Shown: positions 27,741 through 31,760 of the stretch, piece after piece
Layout: each line of letters starts with the position of its first letter
Position numbering within the stretch: position 1 is the stretch's first letter
NCBI GenBank assembly: GCA_003427395.1
Contig: BFEA01000188.1
Coordinates: 306,655 to 338,414 of the forward strand
Reading direction: 5' to 3'
From: Chara braunii
Lineage: Eukaryota; Streptophyta; Charophyceae; Charales; Characeae
Length of the DNA: 31,760 nt
Program-made: the position numbers and the translations under genes
Notes under the pieces: model-generated
What the model saw: only the letters and a program-made list of their open reading frames with translations
Database searches by the model: none
Told to the model about the DNA's origin: nothing

Positions 27741-29861
27741 GTAAATAAATAGGGCAATCGTCTCTAGCTCATGTCTATTTTGTTCCCTAACACCATCTAA
27801 CGTGAACCACCGGACCCCTGCTTGAACCATGGCATCTGCTGCTACGGCGTCTATGCGAGCATCGATCAAGGGGAAATAAAATTTCGCAGTTGTATTATCT
27901 AATGGGACCTGGCAGTTGGCCATCACAGATCTTGGCACAATGCGCATTGGGAAGGCATCTCCATAGAGGTATTTGGCCCTAGTCACAATCTCTCCTAGGA
28001 GTGGGGTTCTCACCGTCGGCACGGAGGGCAGGTGCGCACTACCATCTAATCGAGTCTTTCCCAAAAACACAGTTGCGCCTCCTAGCACAGCGCAAACCAG
28101 AGGAACCAGCCTGCAATCCATTGGCAGCGTACTTCTGTAACCTCTCTTGCTAGTTCTATCCGTCCTGGCTCCCCTTTGTCTGAGTGACTCTGCAGAACTT
28201 CTTGTCGAGGACTCGGATCTTTCTGCATGCAAGAAGCCAGAGCCTAGCAAGGCTGGACCATCCCCCACCAAATCACTCCCCATCTCCACCTTCGACTTAG
28301 AGTTTGCAGAGAGCTCTGAATTTCCCCCCGCTAGTCCCCCCTCCGCTCCAAGCAATGACCTGCCCGAGCTACGACCATGCAGTCTCGATCTGGTCGGAGC
28401 AACCTCCTGAATGTAACCCCTTTCACCATACTGAGAAGGGTGAGGTGACCTCTCGTGTGCCTGACCGCTGTGACTTGTACGGGCTCCTCTACCCTTCCCT
28501 CAACTTTCCTGTTGGCGAGCCCCCAATAGGTCTCTTCTCCGCTGTGGTACTCTTGCAGGAGAATTCCTGTGTCCCATCTGGACTCCAGCCAGGTCTACAC
28601 CAGCCACCTCCACTGGATAGGTATAGAAGTGCACCTGTTGGCTCTCTGGACAGCCATGGAAGCCTTGGTGGTTCGGGTAGCTCTGCGGTGGAAGAGTCTG
28701 AGGGACTCCATTTGGCCAGCCTAGATGATGAGCCCATGGGGACATCAGAGTGCTACCGGGGGCCGGTGGAAGCACCTGCTGGAAGTACGATGACTGAGGG
28801 CCCTGCACAGCTCGAGGCTGGTTGAAGGAAACGGGCGTCGACCCTGCAGTACCTGGTGGGAGTCCGCCTCCCTTGGAAACTATCCGATGCCTCTGAGCTG
28901 ATGACTGAGGTATGGCATACTCCCCGTGCGGCTGAGCCTGCTGAAAATGTTGCCCGTGAGGGACAGGGGACGGATCCTCTCTCTCTAGAATGCGTGACTC
29001 TGCTTGTTCTCTGTGCTGCTGCTGTGCTGGTCCATTTTTAGGGGGAAGTCTAGAATTCACCCACGTTCTCCTAGCTCTCCCTTTGATGGCCTGTCTAGGG
29101 CAGTTCTCTTCCGTGTGGAAACACCACCGACATCTACTACACCAGTCCGAGTACGGGGTTGCAGCTTCCACTTTCCAGGTCTCCCCCTTTGGAGATTCAA
29201 TTAGCAGATGGTCTTCCACTCTGAACCTGGCCTGCGGCTCCATATCCAGCTTAACGTTCATCAATTTAGGTTTGGATCTATCAGCCTCCGGCGGGTGCAT
29301 GAGTTTGACTCCCCCAATCAGCCCCTCCGCTGCTGAAGCGACGTAGTACATCGCCTTCAGAGGCACCCTTAGGGCTACTATCCAGAAGTTCACCTCTGCT
29401 TCCCTTAATTTCAAATCCTTAAGCTCTTGCTTCGTCATCCAGGGTTTCAGCATCACCGTGTAATCCTTCCCCTTTAGGCTGAGCACAATCGTGCCTTTCT
29501 GTGCTAGCCAGGTGGCCACTTCCACCGCCTTCGCCACATAGGATACTATGTTAGGTCCTTCAAACTTTACCCTCCCTCTGCGAAGCTCCGGATTGAACAG
29601 CCGTCAAGCGGCCCACCCATCTTGAAAAATAAAGATAACAGTTCTCTCCTTCAACCACTTCTCCTTTATCTCATCTAGCAACTCGTTGACTCTGAATCAT
29701 TTCCCTCTCTCATCGATAATTACTTCCCCCAAATTAGCCGCACTCTGGAAAACTCCATCGTCATAGCAGTGTCCAATAAATTGACGTGTATGTTCCTCAA
29801 TTTCCCAAAAAATCATATGATTCGCTGGGGGTCTTCCCTCTCATGCTTCATCTACCTCCAT
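27386..29861 (-). pseudogene. LINE ORF1 (nucleic-acid binding protein) with stops and a microsatellite insertion
   Basis: One frame runs from an ATG at 29861 to the repeat at 27751, interrupted only by stop codons at 29841-29843, 29697-29699, 29604-29606 and 28500-28502. The N-terminal third resembles the DUF4283-type domain of plant LINE ORF1 (pieces include RVKFEGPNIVSYVAK, NFWIVALRVPLKAMYYVA and FRVEDHLLIESPKG). It is followed by a CCHC zinc knuckle, CSRC-x4-H-x4-C, at about 29100-29141. The C-terminal part is Gln/Pro/Ser rich. After the (AAAT)n insertion the frame moves by one; it resumes at about 27634, after a further stop at 27635-27637, and ends at the TAA at 27386-27388. ORF1 proteins bind the LINE RNA in the ribonucleoprotein particle (family knowledge). 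The start is inferred from the first in-frame ATG upstream of conserved sequence. Confidence 0.8.
27673..27764 (+). mobile_element. (AAAT)n insertion inside LINE ORF1
   Basis: An (AAAT)n array of about 69 bp (27683-27751) interrupts ORF1. Its flanks, caattgtccc (27673-27682) and caatcgtctc (27755-27764), match at 8 of 10 positions, like an aged target duplication. The distance between flanks is 82 bp. Removing one flank plus the array would bring the downstream ORF1 frame into register with the upstream frame, supporting an insertion into a once-continuous ORF. Confidence 0.65.
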
Positions 29862-30256
29862 GAGGGACCTGGGCCTCTTCACCAAGGTGGACAGGGGCGT
29901 GTGACAGCACCCGGAAAGGCCCCTTCTCGGTCAATGCAATCTACAACCCGATTCGTCACTTTGAAAAACCTGCATCGATGGTGTTACAGCAGGGTGACAT
30001 CTAACCCTTGCTCCATATACAACGTTGGCCGGACGACGATATACCCAACAGAAGAGAGTATCCCTAGCTCCTTTTCCACCTGGGCTTTAAGTTGTCTCTC
30101 TATCAAACTCAGGTGGCTCCTGCAAACTGTCAGGATCAAGGTAACTGCTTCTGTGGAGCCTGATACAAAAGCGCTGAGAGGACTGCTTATCTCACCACTG
30201 AAGGTAGACATTAAATAACCCTCCGCAAGGGGGTTGACTTCCTTTCGGAAGAGCAC
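29862..30256 (-). pseudogene. coding-like segment upstream of LINE ORF1
   Basis: A frame at 29984-30256 (minus) has normal protein composition (LSLIERQLKAQVEKELGILS, VVRPTLYMEQGLDVTLL), then a stop, then RFFKVTNRVVDCIDREG in the same frame, then LTEKGPFRVLSHAPVHLGEE in a shifted frame up to about 29855. It directly abuts ORF1 on the same strand, so it may be the original N-terminal part of ORF1 or a short upstream ORF. I cannot identify a domain. It could instead be a piece of another element into which the LINE inserted. Confidence 0.4.
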
Positions 30257-30815
30257 TATCGCCGAAACAATCTAGAGCCAATCACACCGCTCCCGAGGGA
30301 GCGCCTCCTATAAACCGAAGCTAACAGCACGCCTTACCCTCGTGAACTCTTCATCTAGTAATCACTGTGCTCCGGTTTGTGTAAATTATGGACATGCAAT
30401 CCGGAAGATAGCTCTTCCCACCTCCCTTGATAAAACACAGAGACGAGACCTTGCCCTACACCTTCTTTCACCCGCCCCCAGTCACACAGGCCTGAACCTC
30501 CCTATCTCCTACCTTGATCGCAGCGTGGCACTTCTGGACATCACTTGCAGGACCCTTTGACCTCTCCTTACCCCAGTTGGTAAACGTATGACATGTCGAC
30601 CATCGGTATTGACGAACAAACCTCGCAAACTATGGCTTCTTTCCGAATCAACATATCTCACACACAAATGAGGGGAGATAGGATAGGCTGCCTTGACAGG
30701 GTACCACTCCGGCAAGCTGGTACCAACGATGGGCTGGTATGGAAGTCCCTTCCCTTCGTTCCTCGTCGCAATGGCGAGGTTGACGACGAGGCAGGGCCTA
30801 GCGTTCCATGGAAGA
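30257..30815. other. no gene recognised
   Basis: Possible 5' region or flank of the LINE. Open frames on both strands (for example 30509-30871, minus) overlap each other and show no domain. Confidence 0.3.
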
Positions 30816-30819
30816 CCCG

Positions 30820-30884
30820 TGGAGACTTCGGCCGGCGTCGTTTCAGAGTGGCGCAGCAGTGCGCTAACCACCCAGCTGCGATGC
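30820..30884 (-). repeat. tRNA-like SINE head
   Basis: On the minus strand gcatcgcagctgggtggtta followed by gcgcactg is a strong D-arm/box A match (plus 30855-30884). About 25 nt later ggccgaagtctcc (plus 30821-30833) is a weak box B. The acceptor stem does not pair. Confidence 0.45.
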
Positions 30885-30931
30885 CCCCCCGGTCTTTTTG
30901 TCGAAAGGAGAACTTATCCGCCGTTTCCATT

Positions 30932-31050
30932 TTCAAGGACTGGTCCTTGAGTTTCACTATCCTTGGAAATTTCAAAAGGAAAAAAAAGAAAAAAAAAAAC
31001 TCGAAGAAAGGGCTGGGAATCCATGAAGCTCAAGGACCAGTCCTTGAAAA
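30932..31050. repeat. inverted repeat whose arms are themselves palindromic
   Basis: ttcaaggactggtccttgag (30932-30951) is present inverted at 31029-31050. Each arm also reads caaggac..gtccttg, so it can fold alone. With flanking bases the match extends to about 26 bp. The interior, about 75 bp, is A-rich. Confidence 0.7.
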
Positions 31051-31069
31051 GGTTTTCCCATCCATGATT

Positions 31070-31721
31070 GTTGATTTTTTTTTTTTGAAAGTAAGCTACC
31101 TTCTTCTCTCAATTTCACCTCACACTACAATTAGGAGCACTCCGCATTGTTGATTTTCAGGAGTTCCCCCGACCGGCAATATCGAGAAGCAGCGGAGGAA
31201 TAGCAGAGCACAACAACGACAAGCACTATAGAAAGCACGACCAAAGGAAGCTGATCCGGGGCCGGAAAGGATCGTTTGGATTTCGAAATACATACGTAAA
31301 GAGAGCGAGCGATAAAACCGGCACAAAACCCGGTGTCGTCCTGATGGGGGGACAGGACAGGTGGCAACTATCAATAGAGGAGGGAAGGGAGAAGGGTAGA
31401 GAGAAGAGAAGTAAAAAAGGAGAAGAGCGGGCAACGAATAGGGCAACCAAACGGGAGGGAGGTGACGACATCGATAGGGGAACGCGATGGAGGATGGGCA
31501 ACTGGAAAGGAGGGAGCAGTGAAAGGGACAAAAGAGCAGAGCAAGCAAGTGGGAGCGAGGAGACGATGCTGACAGACCAATATTGTCGATCCCAGAAAGA
31601 GATCGCAATGGAGTACAGGGCGGTGTTTACTGGGTGGCAAGAAACGACAAAGATACAAGACGACTCCATTGAGGCCTTCCCATGTGTGAGTCTGGTTGAT
31701 CAGCCGAGTGCCCGTGAAACC

Positions 31722-31722
<1 letters not shown>
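31070..31722. other. no gene recognised
   Basis: Purine-rich plus strand from about 31180 (gaag, gggag and aagg words). Several overlapping minus-strand frames (31120-31669) encode Ser/Pro/Leu-rich peptides that reflect the purine bias. A T run at 31076-31086 may be a tail of a minus-strand repeat. Confidence 0.35.

Positions 31723-31760
<38 letters not shown>
31723..31760. repeat. terminal poly-C run
   Basis: 38 consecutive C up to the window edge. It may continue beyond. As with the poly-G tract near 6546, its length is suspect. Confidence 0.9.

Larger units (their letters stand above)
23042..29861 (-). mobile_element. decayed non-LTR retrotransposon (plant-type L1 LINE)
   Basis: Two coding regions in the order expected of L1-type LINEs: ORF1 with a zinc knuckle (27386-29861) and ORF2 with an apurinic-type endonuclease, reverse transcriptase and terminal Cys/His finger (23042-27393). 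They overlap by 8 nt. LTRs and integrase are absent. All motifs occur in correct order on one strand, so the element was inserted near full length and then decayed. The 5' limit is uncertain: coding-like sequence continues to about 30256. The 3' limit and target duplications could not be found. It is not mobile on its own, given stops and frameshifts in both ORFs. Confidence 0.9.

Noticed and set aside
28304-28825. 173-codon plus-strand frame
   Set aside because: Antisense shadow of LINE ORF1.

Overview
This window looks like non-genic, transposon-dense nuclear DNA of a eukaryote. Nothing in it reads as bacterial: there are no operons and no ribosome-binding-site spaced ORFs. It does carry many A-tailed retroposon-like repeats, tRNA-like SINE heads, microsatellites, foldback structures and a large decayed non-LTR retrotransposon (LINE). 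The LINE has an endonuclease, reverse transcriptase, a zf-RVT-type cysteine/histidine end and a zinc-knuckle ORF1. That layout is familiar from streptophyte (land plant and charophyte alga) L1-type elements. A charophyte such as Chara is my best guess, but only as an inference from LINE style and repeat texture. I found no intact cellular protein gene, no functional tRNA or rRNA and no CRISPR array.

Layout. 1-5.9 kb: purine-rich, gene-poor DNA built from old degenerate direct repeats (pairs at 1411/2172 and 4340/4815), plus one unrecognised minus-strand ORF at the left edge. 6.1-6.6 kb: a tRNA-like SINE head, a 168-nt near-perfect hairpin and a long poly-G tract. 7.2-10.4 kb: two plus-strand LINE 3' remnants, a SINE-like copy and a 776-bp inverted-terminal-repeat element holding three roughly 190-bp tandem units. 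10.7-14.3 kb: more SINE-like copies, then a TG/CTG-rich low-complexity block with 102-bp and 144-bp tandem repeats. 14.4-15.7 kb: a large foldback element with arms of about 370 bp. 16-18 kb: a cluster of tRNA-like heads, a second hairpin element, and an (AAAT)n insertion flanked by an exact 15-bp duplication. 18-22 kb: AT-rich DNA, degenerate repeats, a 370-nt N gap and duplicated blocks. 22.5-30.3 kb: a minus-strand SINE-like copy, then the main LINE on the minus strand. 30.3-31.76 kb: another tRNA-like head, paired palindromes and a terminal poly-C run.

The main LINE (ORF2 23042-27393, ORF1 27386-29861, minus strand) is inactive: both ORFs carry frameshifts and stops. Its architecture is still clear, including an 8-nt ORF1/ORF2 overlap. 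It was hit by later events: an (AAAT)n insertion in ORF1 whose removal with one flank realigns the ORF1 frame, and a tandem duplication of about 283 bp in ORF2. The plus-strand fragments at 7.2 and 9.2-10.4 kb are separate, older copies of related LINEs.

Nothing here amounts to a clear new protein system. The most interesting material is the mobile-element biology: apparent tail-only (AAAT)n retro-insertions with target duplications, foldback and hairpin elements, and a SINE-like family whose copies share one 17-nt head core but have different bodies.
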